Assembly (NCBI GenBank): GCA_023251135.1
Contig: JAHEZJ010000032.1
Span: forward strand, 1-64,000
Length of the DNA stretch: 64,000 nt
DNA from: Flavobacterium sp.
Lineage (GTDB): Bacteria > Bacteroidota > Bacteroidia > Flavobacteriales > Flavobacteriaceae
Direction of reading: 5' to 3'
Position numbers and translations under genes: made by a program. Within the stretch, counting starts at the first letter, position 1, and every line of letters starts with the position of its first letter. This document shows, piece after piece, positions 1-8,199 of this stretch. The notes under the pieces were generated by a model. The model did no database searches. It was not told the origin of the DNA and saw only the letters and a program-made list of their open reading frames with translations.

Positions 1-1032
1 CTCATTTTTATGGGGATCGGGTTTCCCAAAATAGGGAAGTCCGTCTTTTGTTTCTCCAAAAGTTCCGGCCCAGGAATAATCGATTTTGAAATCAATATCC
101 GGAAATTTTCGCTGGAACTTCTTCAATAAAAGCTGCTCTTTTTTGGGTAATAATTTATCACGCTTTACAGGGTTTTTAAACTCTTCATCACCACCGCCCA
201 TAATGATGCGATTGTCGGAAGTAGCTCTAAAATAGAGATAAGGAGAGGAGGTATCCCAGAAAATTGCATTCCGGAACGCTATCGGAAGAACGGGCAGGCT
301 TTCGGAGGCAATGACATAAGTGCTTTTTAGGTCCACCACTTTTTCTTTGAGCGTTTCGGTACTTTCGTAACCACTACAATGTATGATGTGGTCTGCGGTA
401 ATGTTGTAGTTGTTTTCAGTACTAGCAATGAGTTTTCCGTTTTGTTTTTCTATGGAAGTGATGTTCGTTCTGTCCAGGATTTCCATGCCTTTTTTTTGAC
501 AGTAGATCAGCAGATCATTGGCGAGTTTAAAAGGATCCATCACGGCCGCAGTTTTAGATTCGATTGCGGCGAGGGCATTTAAACCCAGTTTTTCGAGATC
601 CCATTTTTCCAGCCAGTTCACGTCAAATCCATGTTCTTTTCGGGTGTTGAATTCAGCTTTCAGAAAGGGGAGATCTTTTTTTAAAGAACAATAATAAATG
701 CTTTTTTTGAATTCAAACTGACAGTCGCTTTTTATGGTATCGATTATCGTTCGGAGGTCAAAAATTGCTTTTTTACCGTTTCTATAACTGTCAAGGGCAC
801 AGTTTAACCCTCTCATTTCGATGAGTTCGTGTAAGGAGACATCAATTTCATATTGCAGTAAGGCTGTACTTGCCGCGGTACTACCGTTGCAAATATCACG
901 GCGATCCACCAATATAATTTTTTTCCCTTCAGCAATTAATTTGTAGGCGATCAGGGCTCCAGTTATTCCGCCGCCGATGATTAAAATTGCTGTGTTTTTG
1001 TCAGAATCGATAGAAGGATAGCTAGTTTTCAT
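1..1032 (-). CDS. FAD-dependent oxidoreductase, DAO family (3' end cut by window)
   Basis: Reading the minus strand from the ATG at 1032 gives 344 codons open to the window edge, so the C-terminus is missing. The N-terminus has a Rossmann FAD-binding loop (AILIIGGGITGALIAY, about residues 14-29) followed by the acidic end of the second strand (ILVDRRD). Further on are IHCSGYES and MGGGDEEF, as in glycine/D-amino-acid oxidase (DAO) family flavoproteins. These enzymes oxidise amines or amino acids in the cytoplasm. The substrate cannot be told from this sequence. It runs in the same direction as the downstream minus-strand genes but is separated by about 40 bases from the iron permease gene. 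The family is confident, the reaction is not. Confidence 0.85.
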   Translation of the reverse strand, partial: MKTSYPSIDSDKNTAILIIGGGITGALIAYKLIAEGKKIILVDRRDICNGSTAASTALLQYEIDVSLHELIEMRGLNCALDSYRNGKKAIFDLRTIIDTIKSDCQFEFKKSIYYCSLKKDLPFLKAEFNTRKEHGFDVNWLEKWDLEKLGLNALAAIESKTAAVMDPFKLANDLLIYCQKKGMEILDRTNITSIEKQNGKLIASTENNYNITADHIIHCSGYESTETLKEKVVDLKSTYVIASESLPVLPIAFRNAIFWDTSSPYLYFRATSDNRIIMGGGDEEFKNPVKRDKLLPKKEQLLLKKFQRKFPDIDFKIDYSWAGTFGETKDGLPYFGKPDPHKNE

Positions 1033-1073
1033 AGCATTCCTCAGGAGCCAGAAAGTTTCGGTCGATCGTAGTT

Positions 1074-1562
1074 TCATTTTTTAGTGCGATTTGGGGTGCG
1101 GGATTTTGTTCGGGTTTTGTCTTTGCGCTGGTGCTGCTCGTGGGCTTCTGCAATCGAATGCGAGTTTCTGATACTCTCCTCTTTTTTGGCAAGCGCACTA
1201 AGATGCTGGTAGTATTTCTGCACAATAATCATTTCTTCTTCCGTCATACTTTCGATATCTACCAAACTGTTGCTTGAGTATTCGTTGGAAGCAACCAGTT
1301 CGTTTAGTTTTAACTGAATGGCAAGTGAATCTTTATTTTGCGCTTTCTGAATTAAAAAAACCATCAGAAAAGTAATAATAGTAGTTCCGGTATTAATCAC
1401 CAGTTGCCAGGTTTCCGAATAACCGAAAAAGGGTCCCGAAATTGCCCAGACTACCACAATTGAAAAGGCACTAATAAAAGCAGGAGTACTTCCTGCCGCC
1501 TTAGAAACATGGGTGGCGAATTTCTCAAAGGTACTGCTTTTATTTTGTTTCTTCGTTTTCAT
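1074..1562 (-). CDS. Low-affinity iron permease family protein
   Basis: The 162-residue protein starts with a basic segment (MKTKKQNKSSTFEKFATHV). Two membrane spans follow (about 30-48 and 56-73), then a soluble, charged tail. The segments SKAAGSTPAF, WAISGPFFGYSETWQL and NTGTTIITFLMVFLIQ are characteristic of the low-affinity iron permease family (PF04120). The 'iron permease' name comes from yeast Fet4. In bacteria the protein is half that size and transport is unproven. The last 25 residues are rich in Lys, Arg and Thr. Family assignment is strong, function uncertain. Confidence 0.85.
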   Translation of the reverse strand: MKTKKQNKSSTFEKFATHVSKAAGSTPAFISAFSIVVVWAISGPFFGYSETWQLVINTGTTIITFLMVFLIQKAQNKDSLAIQLKLNELVASNEYSSNSLVDIESMTEEEMIIVQKYYQHLSALAKKEESIRNSHSIAEAHEQHQRKDKTRTKSRTPNRTKK

Positions 1563-1655
1563 TGTAGTTTTTGTTATGTTTTGTTTTTGTTAATTTTTCA
1601 TTACAAATAGTTGATTGTGTGTGGTTTAAGTTTTTGTTTGTTGGTGGAAAAACGG

Positions 1656-2483
1656 CTACGATTTTTCTTTTCCGGCAGCCGCTTTTTTAGCCTCTTCTTC
1701 CTTTTGCTTTTCCTGTTTTTGTTTCTCGTCTTTCGCTTTTTCTTCTTTCTCTTTATTGGCTTTTTCCTGCTGCTCTTCCTTTTTCTCTTTGGCTTCCTCT
1801 TTCTGTTTTTCCTTTTCTTTCTCTTTTTTTCTAAAGTACCCTCTCAACAGGAAATTGCTTTTGGCAGCCTCCATATTATCACTAAAACCTTTGGTACCGC
1901 TTTCCAGATTCGAAAGGGTATTCGAAACGCTATTCGCCATCTTATCGTCGCGAACCAGTCTGGCCAAAGCACCGTTTCCGTTGTTCATGCTATGACTGAA
2001 AATGGCCAGTTCGTTTGAAATTACTCCAACATTATCGACGCTTTTCTTCACACTTTTCATGATGTCCTGCATTTCGATTCCGTCGATTGAAGCAATGGCA
2101 CCATTGTTTTCAATAGCCTTTTGTGACTTTACACCGGGAGAAATAGTAAGGACTTTGTCGCCCATCAATCCGTCCGAACCAATACTGGCGCGGGCATCTG
2201 TTTTGATAAATTCCCGTACATCGTCTTTAATGACCATCGAAACCACTACAGACGAGTCGTTAATCAATCTGATTTCTTCGACCGTACCGATATTGATTCC
2301 CGAAAAGCGAACATTATTGCCCACTTCTAAACCGCTCACAGTTTTAAATCGGGAGCTAATGTGAAATGTGGAGCCAAAGAGATTTTTTTGTTTCCCTATA
2401 AAGTATATGGCCATTATAAAAAGTAGCAATCCAATTGCTACAAACATTCCTAATTTCCAGGTATATCCAGATTGTTTATCCAT
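1656..2483 (-). CDS. mlaD: MCE (MlaD-type) lipid transport protein with Lys/Glu-rich tail
   Basis: One N-terminal membrane anchor (LGMFVAIGLLLFIMAIYFIG, about 11-30) is followed by an MCE domain. Its signature is GLEVGNNVRFSGINIGTVEEI (given here only as a family hallmark at about residues 51-70). In the Mla family such proteins form hexamers in the periplasm that pass phospholipids between membranes, fed by the MlaE/MlaF ABC unit encoded just upstream. The last 60 or so residues (about 216-275) are almost purely Lys, Glu, Gln and Ala, which is unusual and suggests a long single alpha helix or coiled coil. It is the last gene of the mlaE-mlaF-mlaD operon, 22 bases after mlaF. No MlaC or MlaB is seen. 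Confidence 0.9.
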   Translation of the reverse strand: MDKQSGYTWKLGMFVAIGLLLFIMAIYFIGKQKNLFGSTFHISSRFKTVSGLEVGNNVRFSGINIGTVEEIRLINDSSVVVSMVIKDDVREFIKTDARASIGSDGLMGDKVLTISPGVKSQKAIENNGAIASIDGIEMQDIMKSVKKSVDNVGVISNELAIFSHSMNNGNGALARLVRDDKMANSVSNTLSNLESGTKGFSDNMEAAKSNFLLRGYFRKKEKEKEKQKEEAKEKKEEQQEKANKEKEEKAKDEKQKQEKQKEEEAKKAAAGKEKS

Positions 2484-2505
2484 GATTTCTACTATTTATT
2501 TTGCT

Positions 2506-3282
2506 TTATTCAAAGAATGAGCGTACCCATTCGTCTTCGTTTTTTTCCAGTTCTTCATAAGTTCCTTCGGCATGTATGACGCCATCTTTCAAAACCATAA
2601 TCCGGTCGGCAGTCAATTTTGCGCAGGCCATATCGTGGGTAATAATGATCGAGGTCGTTTTGCGCTTGTGCTTAATATCCAGAATTAATTCGCTTATTTC
2701 GCGGGAGGTTATCGTGTCTAAGCCAGTTGTAGGCTCGTCGTATAAAATGATTTCCGGCTGTAAGATTAAGGTTCTGGCCAATCCGATTCTTTTTTGCATC
2801 CCGCCCGATAATTCAGCGGGCATTTTATCGATGGCATCACTCAAACCTACATTGTCCAGGGCTTCCATCACTTCATGCTCGACTTCTTCGGGTGTTAAAT
2901 CCCTTTTGTGTTTTTGTAAAGTGAAGGCCAGATTTTCGCGTACCGACATTGAATCGTATAAAGCGCCACTTTGAAATAAAAAACCAATTCGAACTCTGAT
3001 TTTATTGAGCTCTGGTTTGGTCAGGTTCAGTACATTTTCGTCAAACACTCTTATTTCGCCCTGATCCGGTGTTATTAGCCCCACTATGCATTTTATGGTG
3101 ACCGATTTTCCGGAGCCAGAACGTCCCAGAATCACTAAATCTTCTCCTTTATTGACGGTCAGATTTACACCCTGTAAAACGGTATTGTCAGTACCAAAAG
3201 TCTTGTGCAAATCCCTGATCTCTATGATTGGGGTTTTGCTTTTTGCTTTTGTAGTGGCTTTATTTTCTTTTTCTTTAATCAT
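2506..3282 (-). CDS. mlaF: ABC transporter ATP-binding protein, Mla-type
   Basis: The 258-residue ATPase has Walker A GRSGSGKSVTIK (about 53-64), Q-loop FLFQSGALYDS, signature motif LSGGMQKRIGLAR and Walker B IILYDEPTTGLD, followed by the switch His in IIITHD. The SGAL..S Q-loop is typical of MlaF/Ttg2A. It would power lipid movement through the MlaE permease at the inner membrane. The start lies 2 bases after the stop of the permease gene, so the two are translationally close. The charged N-terminal 18 residues are extra compared with the core domain. Confidence 0.95.
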   Translation of the reverse strand: MIKEKENKATTKAKSKTPIIEIRDLHKTFGTDNTVLQGVNLTVNKGEDLVILGRSGSGKSVTIKCIVGLITPDQGEIRVFDENVLNLTKPELNKIRVRIGFLFQSGALYDSMSVRENLAFTLQKHKRDLTPEEVEHEVMEALDNVGLSDAIDKMPAELSGGMQKRIGLARTLILQPEIILYDEPTTGLDTITSREISELILDIKHKRKTTSIIITHDMACAKLTADRIMVLKDGVIHAEGTYEELEKNEDEWVRSFFE

Positions 3283-3284
3283 GG

Positions 3285-4043
3285 TTAAAAGAATAAATCG
3301 GTTATTTGAACGGCAACCATATCGATAATAAAAATGCTGAGAGAAGCCGTTACAACTGCTGAATTGGCTGCTTTACCTACACTTTCTGTTCCGTTAGAGG
3401 CATTAAATCCTTTAAAACATCCTATCATTCCGATAAAGAATCCAAAAAAGAAGGTTTTAATCGTGGCGGGAATAAGGTCTAAATACTCCAATGACTGTAA
3501 AATCTGAGTCAGATAACGATAAAAATTAACATCCCCATGAATATTAATTCCAACATAACCGCCAAGTATCCCTACCGCATCTGCAAAAATGACTAAGATA
3601 GGAACCATGAGCGTACAGGCTAAAATTCGGGTCACGACCAGATAGTTGTACGGATTAATGGCGGAAACTTCCATCGCATCAATTTGCTCTGTTACTTTCA
3701 TCGAGCCCAGTTCGGCACCAATTCCGGAGGAAATTTTTCCGGCACAGATCAAAGCCGTAATTACAGGAGCAATTTCTCTTATGAGCGAAAGCGCTACCAT
3801 TCCGGGCAACCAGGATTCTGCCCCAAAATTAACAAGTGTCGGACGTGATTGCAGTGTGAGGACCAGCCCCATAATAAAACCGGTTATGGCCACCAAAGGC
3901 AATGATTTATAGCCAATGGCATAACATTGTTTGATAAACTCTCTGGCCTCATAAGGAGGAACAAAAACCTCCTTAAAAAACTGCTTGGCAAACAAAGTTG
4001 CATTTCCTATTTCGGTGAATGTATTTTTTATAGTGAGAATCAA
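3285..4043 (-). CDS. mlaE: ABC transporter permease, MlaE family
   Basis: This 252-residue protein has an N-terminal amphipathic stretch and about five hydrophobic spans. It contains the MlaE-family coupling segment around GAELGSMKVTEQIDAMEV (about residues 131-148), which contacts the ATPase, and IGCFKGFNASNGTESVG near the C-terminus. It is the first gene of the mla operon. The next gene starts right at its end. The family works in inner membrane lipid exchange that maintains outer membrane asymmetry. Direction of transport in Bacteroidota is not settled. Confidence 0.93.
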   Translation of the reverse strand: MILTIKNTFTEIGNATLFAKQFFKEVFVPPYEAREFIKQCYAIGYKSLPLVAITGFIMGLVLTLQSRPTLVNFGAESWLPGMVALSLIREIAPVITALICAGKISSGIGAELGSMKVTEQIDAMEVSAINPYNYLVVTRILACTLMVPILVIFADAVGILGGYVGINIHGDVNFYRYLTQILQSLEYLDLIPATIKTFFFGFFIGMIGCFKGFNASNGTESVGKAANSAVVTASLSIFIIDMVAVQITDLFF

Positions 4044-4240
4044 AATGTTGTGTTTTAAGAATTAAATCAAAAATCGGCTGATACGAATTTTTAAAAGGCT
4101 GATTTCCTTTTTAGTATCAAAGATTAAAGTTACCTGATTACTGAAGTATAAATCTTACACAACTTTTTCGGATGTTTATATAATTAACATTGTATCAGTA
4201 AAATAAAAGTAGAAAAGTTACGTTAAGGGGTAAAAACAAA
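4044..4240. promoter_or_regulatory. Upstream region of the mla operon
   Basis: This AT-rich gap of about 200 bases separates mlaE from the terminator of the preceding gene and should hold the operon promoter. A sequence close to, but not matching, the TAnnTTTG box is present on the minus strand near 4120-4135. No clear operator was seen. Confidence 0.4.
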
Positions 4241-4269
4241 AAAATCCCTTTGTATGAAAAGGGATTTTT
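4241..4269 (-). terminator. Rho-independent terminator after 4295-4768
   Basis: The arms AAAATCCCTT and AAGGGATTTT flank a short loop. On the minus strand the hairpin is followed by a T-rich run, so it would end the 4295-5670 transcript before the mla operon. Confidence 0.8.
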
Positions 4270-4294
4270 GACGTTTTGTATTTTAGGTTTATCG

Positions 4295-4768
4295 TTAGGA
4301 CTGTGTTTGAAAACTATAATATTTTCGCGTTATAAGTGCAATGGGAAGGCCGATGCAGAACATCAGAATCAACATGGACAGGAATAACGGGAAATCTAAG
4401 TGTTTTTCGGGTAGGACAGGAAAGGTAATTGGCAATACAATTAGATTCATAATGATCCAGACGAATATTCCATAGAGGAATCCGGAAACAACTGCGCTTT
4501 TTTTGAGAAAGGGTAGATAAGGATAAATGATAAAATAAAACCAGGCGAAACTTAGTGCAATTAAGTAATGGAATCCAATACCGAAGAGTGCCATTAGCGA
4601 GCCCCCACTGTAGGCTTCTTTTTTAAAAACGCCGCTTGCAATGGATTGCAGCAGTTTTATTGCGGTGGTTTTTTGGAGTATAAAAGCATAAACTGTAATG
4701 GCTGCCGTCAGGTCTAATGTCCCGGCAACGAGCCAGGCGGTTAAAATGGTTTTGGTTTTGGATCTCAT
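4295..4768 (-). CDS. Small integral membrane protein of unknown function
   Basis: The 157-residue protein has four predicted membrane spans: about 9-30, 58-80, 92-112 and 126-146. Its opening, AWLVAGTLDLTAAI, and the GVFKKEAYSGG loop occur in uncharacterised Bacteroidota membrane proteins, distantly like the DUF1440/YagU group. It lies 2 bases after the DinB gene and probably shares its transcript with the VOC gene. No function can be assigned. Confidence 0.75.
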   Translation of the reverse strand: MRSKTKTILTAWLVAGTLDLTAAITVYAFILQKTTAIKLLQSIASGVFKKEAYSGGSLMALFGIGFHYLIALSFAWFYFIIYPYLPFLKKSAVVSGFLYGIFVWIIMNLIVLPITFPVLPEKHLDFPLFLSMLILMFCIGLPIALITRKYYSFQTQS

Positions 4769-4770
4769 AT

Positions 4771-5277
4771 TTAGTTTTTTACAACATTATAAACGTTTTG
4801 CAATTGATTTAAATGTCTTTTGGAGTGCATGACACAGAAGTTTAATAACTCATAGATCGTTAAATTTCCAATACCCGGTATTTCAAAATCCATACAGGTG
4901 AGCGTTAAATCATAATTTTCGGCAATATCCTGCATTTCCTTTTCAATTCTTTGAAGACTCGAAAGCAACTCGGTTTTATCATATTTGCGATCCTCAGGAT
5001 ATATAAAATCAGGGGAGTTGTATTTGGTGCTGAAATTGAGAAATATCTCTTTGATTAGAGGAATTTTTTCGTCGTAGTTGGCGGGAAGTTTTTGTGTATT
5101 CGCTTCGCAAACCTGACGTAGCCCTGAGGTCGATTTTATAATATGGCGGGCAACCTGTCCGCCAGTCCAGCTTCCTTCAAACGGTACTTGATTTACTTCG
5201 TTCTGCGTAAAAAGAGAAAGCGTATCGTAAAATTGTCCGATAGTAGTGGTAATGTCTTGTTTTAATTCCGTTTTCAT
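4771..5277 (-). CDS. DinB family protein
   Basis: The 168-residue helical protein has the DinB_2 layout. WTGGQVARHIIKS near residue 38 supplies the first metal-ligand His, and the C-terminal VMHSKRHLNQL supplies the His-x3-His pair. DinB-like proteins bind a divalent metal, and some use it in thiol-dependent transferase reactions. Most members are uncharacterised. It sits between a VOC gene and a small membrane protein gene with very short gaps, so the three look like one operon. Confidence 0.85.
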   Translation of the reverse strand: MKTELKQDITTTIGQFYDTLSLFTQNEVNQVPFEGSWTGGQVARHIIKSTSGLRQVCEANTQKLPANYDEKIPLIKEIFLNFSTKYNSPDFIYPEDRKYDKTELLSSLQRIEKEMQDIAENYDLTLTCMDFEIPGIGNLTIYELLNFCVMHSKRHLNQLQNVYNVVKN

Positions 5278-5292
5278 AAGTGTTTTTTGTTT

Positions 5293-5670
5293 TTAAGAAA
5301 GAATTGTAGTGATCCACCAGACATTCCCAAACGGATCGGTAACGCCGCAAGTTCTGCCATACTCTTTATCGCTGACTCCCATTATGCTCGTAGCACCATT
5401 TTCTAATGCTTTTTTATAGGTTTCATCGACATTCGGGACATAGACAAATAGGTTAGCGGTTTGTCTGGACCAGTCTTCCACTACGTCTGTAACCATGATA
5501 GTACTTCCGGTTATGATAATTTCGGCATGCATAACCGTTCCGTCTTCGCGCAGTACATGATCGGAAGAAGTTGTTGCATTAAATACTTTTTTAGTAAATT
5601 CTATAAATTGTGACGCGCCATTTAAGATTAAATAAGGCATAATGGTCTGATGTCCGGCCGGTAGATTCAT
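5293..5670 (-). CDS. VOC family protein (PhnB/glyoxalase-like)
   Basis: The 125-residue protein begins MPYLILNGASQFIEFTKKVF, the start of a PhnB-type VOC fold, and ends with the GVTDPFGNVWWITT strand. Conserved positions include HAEI in the middle and DPFGN near the end. VOC proteins bind metals or small molecules in diverse detoxification or resistance roles, so the reaction is open. It is probably the first gene of the 5670-4295 operon. A -7 box lies about 30 bases upstream. Confidence 0.88.
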   Translation of the reverse strand: MNLPAGHQTIMPYLILNGASQFIEFTKKVFNATTSSDHVLREDGTVMHAEIIITGSTIMVTDVVEDWSRQTANLFVYVPNVDETYKKALENGATSIMGVSDKEYGRTCGVTDPFGNVWWITTILS

Positions 5671-5699
5671 TTGGTAAGGTTTGAAGGTTGATAGTGTTT

Positions 5700-5707
5700 C
5701 AAATTTA
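5700..5707 (-). promoter_or_regulatory. -7 promoter box for the VOC/DinB operon
   Basis: The minus strand reads TAAATTTG, which fits the Bacteroidota -7 consensus TAnnTTTG and lies 30 bases before the VOC start codon. A well-spaced -33 TTG is not evident. Confidence 0.5.
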
Positions 5708-5760
5708 CAAATTTTATTTACAAAACTTTATAAATCAGTTGTTTGTGTTGTTTTAAAAAT

Positions 5761-5970
5761 TTATAATAGAACTTCACAGTGATAGCCGTAGGAATCAAGA
5801 AGTTCTATTATTTTTTGATTCGAAATTGACGATGCATGTATGCGTAAAATTTTATCACAGTCTTCTAAATCAAAATTAATAAGACTATCAGGAAAATGTT
5901 CAAGAAGTTTCCCCACAATCAAAAGCGATTGCTCCACTTCCTGAACATTTGTTTTATAAACTTCTATCAT
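5761..5970 (-). CDS. Small protein with a possible HMA-like fold
   Basis: The 69-residue protein starts MIEVYKTNVQEVEQSLLI. A GTG one codon earlier is also possible. The pattern of strand, long helix, strand, strand, helix and the ending LLDSYGYHCEVL resemble ferredoxin-like heavy-metal-associated domains, but the CxxC metal site is absent. Similar small orphans are common beside DoxX genes in flavobacteria. It follows the DoxX gene by 12 bases and is probably co-transcribed. Function unknown. Confidence 0.65.
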   Translation of the reverse strand: MIEVYKTNVQEVEQSLLIVGKLLEHFPDSLINFDLEDCDKILRIHASSISNQKIIELLDSYGYHCEVLL

Positions 5971-5982
5971 CACGCCAAACGT

Positions 5983-6363
5983 TTACAAAGCGATGTTTTT
6001 GTAACGTTCTATTTTATGATAATAGACGTAAGAGATCGCCAGAATTACTAAAAAGATCAAAGGGAAAAAGGCCTGAAAATTGATTCCGTCGACCGCAGCA
6101 TGGCTTATGGAGGCAAATATGAAGTCGAAACCAAAACCGGCATAAGCCCATTCTTTTACGTTTTTTGGAATTGACGGTATCACGAGCGCCAGAACTCCAA
6201 GAATTTTAAAAACGACTAAGGCATTTCCAAAATATTCAGGATAGCCTAAATGTTTGATTCCTTCTTTAGCCAATTCGGTTTGTGAAGTTAAAGCTGGCAT
6301 AACGCCTTCGAATAAAAAGATAATAGTAGTGGTAATCCAAAAAATAATTTTCGCTTTTTTCAT
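5983..6363 (-). CDS. DoxX family membrane protein
   Basis: The 126-residue protein has four membrane spans (about 5-22, 47-64, 73-90, 97-115). LAKEGIKHLGYPEYF and VFKILGVLALVIP are typical of the DoxX_2 group. These small inner-membrane proteins are linked to thiol and oxidative stress in other bacteria, but the exact activity is unknown. A TAAGTTTG -7 box lies about 37 bases upstream. The small HMA-like gene follows. Confidence 0.88.
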   Translation of the reverse strand: MKKAKIIFWITTTIIFLFEGVMPALTSQTELAKEGIKHLGYPEYFGNALVVFKILGVLALVIPSIPKNVKEWAYAGFGFDFIFASISHAAVDGINFQAFFPLIFLVILAISYVYYHKIERYKNIAL

Positions 6364-6399
6364 GGGGTTGTTTTTAAAAGGTTGTTAATTAATTCATTA

Positions 6400-6407
6400 C
6401 AAACTTA
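6400..6407 (-). promoter_or_regulatory. -7 promoter box for the DoxX gene
   Basis: The minus strand reads TAAGTTTG, a match to TAnnTTTG, 37 bases before the DoxX start. Confidence 0.5.
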
Positions 6408-6578
6408 CGATTCTTATCTTTTGGTTGGAATACACATTTACGACTATTTTAGGGGCATTTGGGACAGAGAGAGGGTAATTAGACAATTAGACAATTAGAT
6501 AATTTGATAATTAGATTTTTGGAGCCTGAAACTTGAAACCTGAAAACCTCTCGCTCTGCCTAGTCTCCTCACTTCATA

Positions 6579-6710
6579 CACAGTTTTGTCATTTCGACCA
6601 AAGGGAGAAATCACACCAGAAACTCCGCAAACTAAGTCGACAATCTCTGTTGCTTCACTAATGTGATTTCTCATATGTGATTTCTCGTTCCTCGAAATGA
6701 CAAGATTGTG
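6579..6710. repeat. Palindromic dispersed element, copy 1
   Basis: The ends are inverted: CTTGTCATTTCGA-like at the left and TCGAAATGACAAG at the right. Nested inside are GAGAAATCACA and TGTGATTTCTC. Related copies lie at 9065-9186, 23475-23686 and 38188 onward. The arms can fold into a long cruciform or RNA hairpin. It resembles REP or MITE-like elements, with no coding capacity. Confidence 0.8.
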
Positions 6711-6768
6711 TAAACTTGAAACTTGAAACTTGGAATTTGGAATTTGAATATTTCACCCCAAAGAGCAT

Positions 6769-7506
6769 TTAGTTGTTGTTTAAAACATAATTTTTAATAA
6801 CAAACAAATCTTCAAAACCCAATCTCGTATAAATGTCTTTTCCCATGGCAGAGGCTTGTAGTAAAGCATAATCTGCATTTAAATCGATAGAAAGATTGAG
6901 TGCATATTTCATGATTTCTTCGGCGAAACCTTTTCGACGCATTTCCGGAATGACTCCAAGACCATGAATTCCAATGGTATTTTGAGTCTGAAACAGCATA
7001 AAAGTCCCGATGGGTTGTTGGTCTAAAGAAACCAGATAGAACTGAACATCCTGATGATTGTGAATAAGGATTTCTTTACTGATCACATAACCGAAAGCAT
7101 GGGGATACAAATCGGCCCATATTTTAGCATCCTGTTCTGTAGAAACTCTTTTAAAAGTCAGCTGGTGTTGCAGTGAAAATTTCTGATCTAACTTTAAAGC
7201 CATGGCTACCTGCTCGCTTTTTAATTGGAAACCGTAGGCATCCAGTATTTCGTAGGATTTGGTTCCGAAGATGTCCCAATAAGCAAAAGCCAGTTCTGAA
7301 TTGGCCTGCAGGATTGTACTAATTTCGGTAACATCCTTTTTAGAGATGTCTTTTCGAAACCACAATTTATTGGGCCAGCCTGAATTTTCGATTTTGCTAT
7401 ATTCAAAAAGTGCAGTGGTATGATAGGATAGGAAAGAGCCGCTAACGGTTTTCCACAATTCGGTAAGATTGTTTATGTTGTCCTCGATTAAGTTTACATT
7501 TTTCAT
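6769..7506 (-). CDS. GNAT family N-acetyltransferase
   Basis: The 245-residue protein has an N-terminal half without clear motifs and a C-terminal GNAT domain. The acetyl-CoA loop is IPEMRRKGFAEEIM (V/I-x-x-x-x-R-x-x-G-x-A), followed by DYALLQASAMGKDIYTRLGF, the usual end of the fold. A start at TTG 7536 is possible but lies inside a TATCTTTG promoter box, so the ATG at 7506 is preferred. The substrate is unknown. It is a monocistronic gene between a repeat region and a Crp gene. Confidence 0.85.
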   Translation of the reverse strand: MKNVNLIEDNINNLTELWKTVSGSFLSYHTTALFEYSKIENSGWPNKLWFRKDISKKDVTEISTILQANSELAFAYWDIFGTKSYEILDAYGFQLKSEQVAMALKLDQKFSLQHQLTFKRVSTEQDAKIWADLYPHAFGYVISKEILIHNHQDVQFYLVSLDQQPIGTFMLFQTQNTIGIHGLGVIPEMRRKGFAEEIMKYALNLSIDLNADYALLQASAMGKDIYTRLGFEDLFVIKNYVLNNN

Positions 7507-7533
7507 TTTGATACTAGTTATAAGAATATAAGA

Positions 7534-7541
7534 CAAAGATA
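7534..7541 (-). promoter_or_regulatory. -7 promoter box for the GNAT gene
   Basis: The minus strand reads TATCTTTG, an exact TAnnTTTG match 28 bases before ATG 7506. Its position rules against the upstream TTG start. Confidence 0.6.
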
Positions 7542-7578
7542 CTTCCGGCCTTTATGGGAAACCTTTACATATGTTGAT

Positions 7579-8184
7579 TTACAAATCTTTTTCGAGATTT
7601 TTTCGGATGCGGCTTAGCTGAGTAGGCGTAATTCCTAAGTGTGAGGCGATATGAAGCAGCGGAATGCGCTCTGAAAGATCGGGATGACTCGATAAAAGAT
7701 GCAGGTATCTTTCGGTAGCATTTTGCATGACCAGTGCTATTTCGCGCTGTTCTTTTTCAATCACCCAGTTTTTTTCTAAGTAGGCGATGTAATAATTTTT
7801 CAGATCGTTGTGCTGGTCGATGAGCGCTCTGTATTTTTTGTAGTCAAGCTGAATCAAAATAGAATCTTCGAGTGCTTCAATGGTAAAATGAGAGGGAGTT
7901 TGCTGTAACAACGAAGCCTTCGAACCAGCAAAATGGCCTTCGAGGAAAATGTTTTTGTTATAGAGATTACCCGCTGCATCAGTGATAAAAGCCCGCATAG
8001 CACCTTTGACTACAAAATAAATTTCTTTAGCAATTTGTCCGCTCTCTAATAAAACTTCTCCTTTTTTAATGGATTGAATTTCGGTGATGTCCTCGATTAA
8101 CTGCCAGGAAGCTGCCGAAATCGGAGCGTAGCTTTCGAATTTTATTTTTAAATCATTGAGGTACTTATCTTGATGGATTGCCAT
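7579..8184 (-). CDS. Crp/Fnr family transcriptional regulator
   Basis: The 201-residue protein has an N-terminal cyclic-nucleotide-binding-like domain (IKKGEVLLESGQIAKEIYFV, then GAMRAF) and a C-terminal winged helix (LLHIASHLGITPTQLSRIRK). It lacks Fnr-type N-terminal cysteines and the complete cAMP-binding loop, as is usual for Bacteroidota Crp-like proteins. The ATG at 8184 (MAIHQDKYLNDL) is preferred over a TTG 24 bases upstream, which overlaps a TATTTTTG box. Targets are unknown. The divergent side holds repeats only. Confidence 0.9.
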   Translation of the reverse strand: MAIHQDKYLNDLKIKFESYAPISAASWQLIEDITEIQSIKKGEVLLESGQIAKEIYFVVKGAMRAFITDAAGNLYNKNIFLEGHFAGSKASLLQQTPSHFTIEALEDSILIQLDYKKYRALIDQHNDLKNYYIAYLEKNWVIEKEQREIALVMQNATERYLHLLSSHPDLSERIPLLHIASHLGITPTQLSRIRKNLEKDL

Positions 8185-8199
8185 TTTTAGTGAAGTTTT

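Larger units (their letters stand above)
6364..6768. repeat. Repeat-rich intergenic region
   Basis: This 400-base gap has no gene. It holds an octamer-periodic stretch (GACAATTA-like units, about 6478-6520), heptamer-periodic stretches (AACTTGA/AATTTGG units, about 6526-6545 and 6711-6750) and one palindromic element at 6579-6710. All recur elsewhere in the window. Confidence 0.8.

Noticed and set aside
1611..2018. Long plus-strand frame rich in Phe and Leu opposite the MCE gene
   Set aside because: It is the antisense of the Lys/Glu repeat tail (AAG/GAG codons read back as CTT/CTC), so its composition is an artefact.
7507..7536. N-terminal extension of the GNAT protein from TTG 7536
   Set aside because: That start overlaps the TATCTTTG promoter box. 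ATG 7506 fits better.
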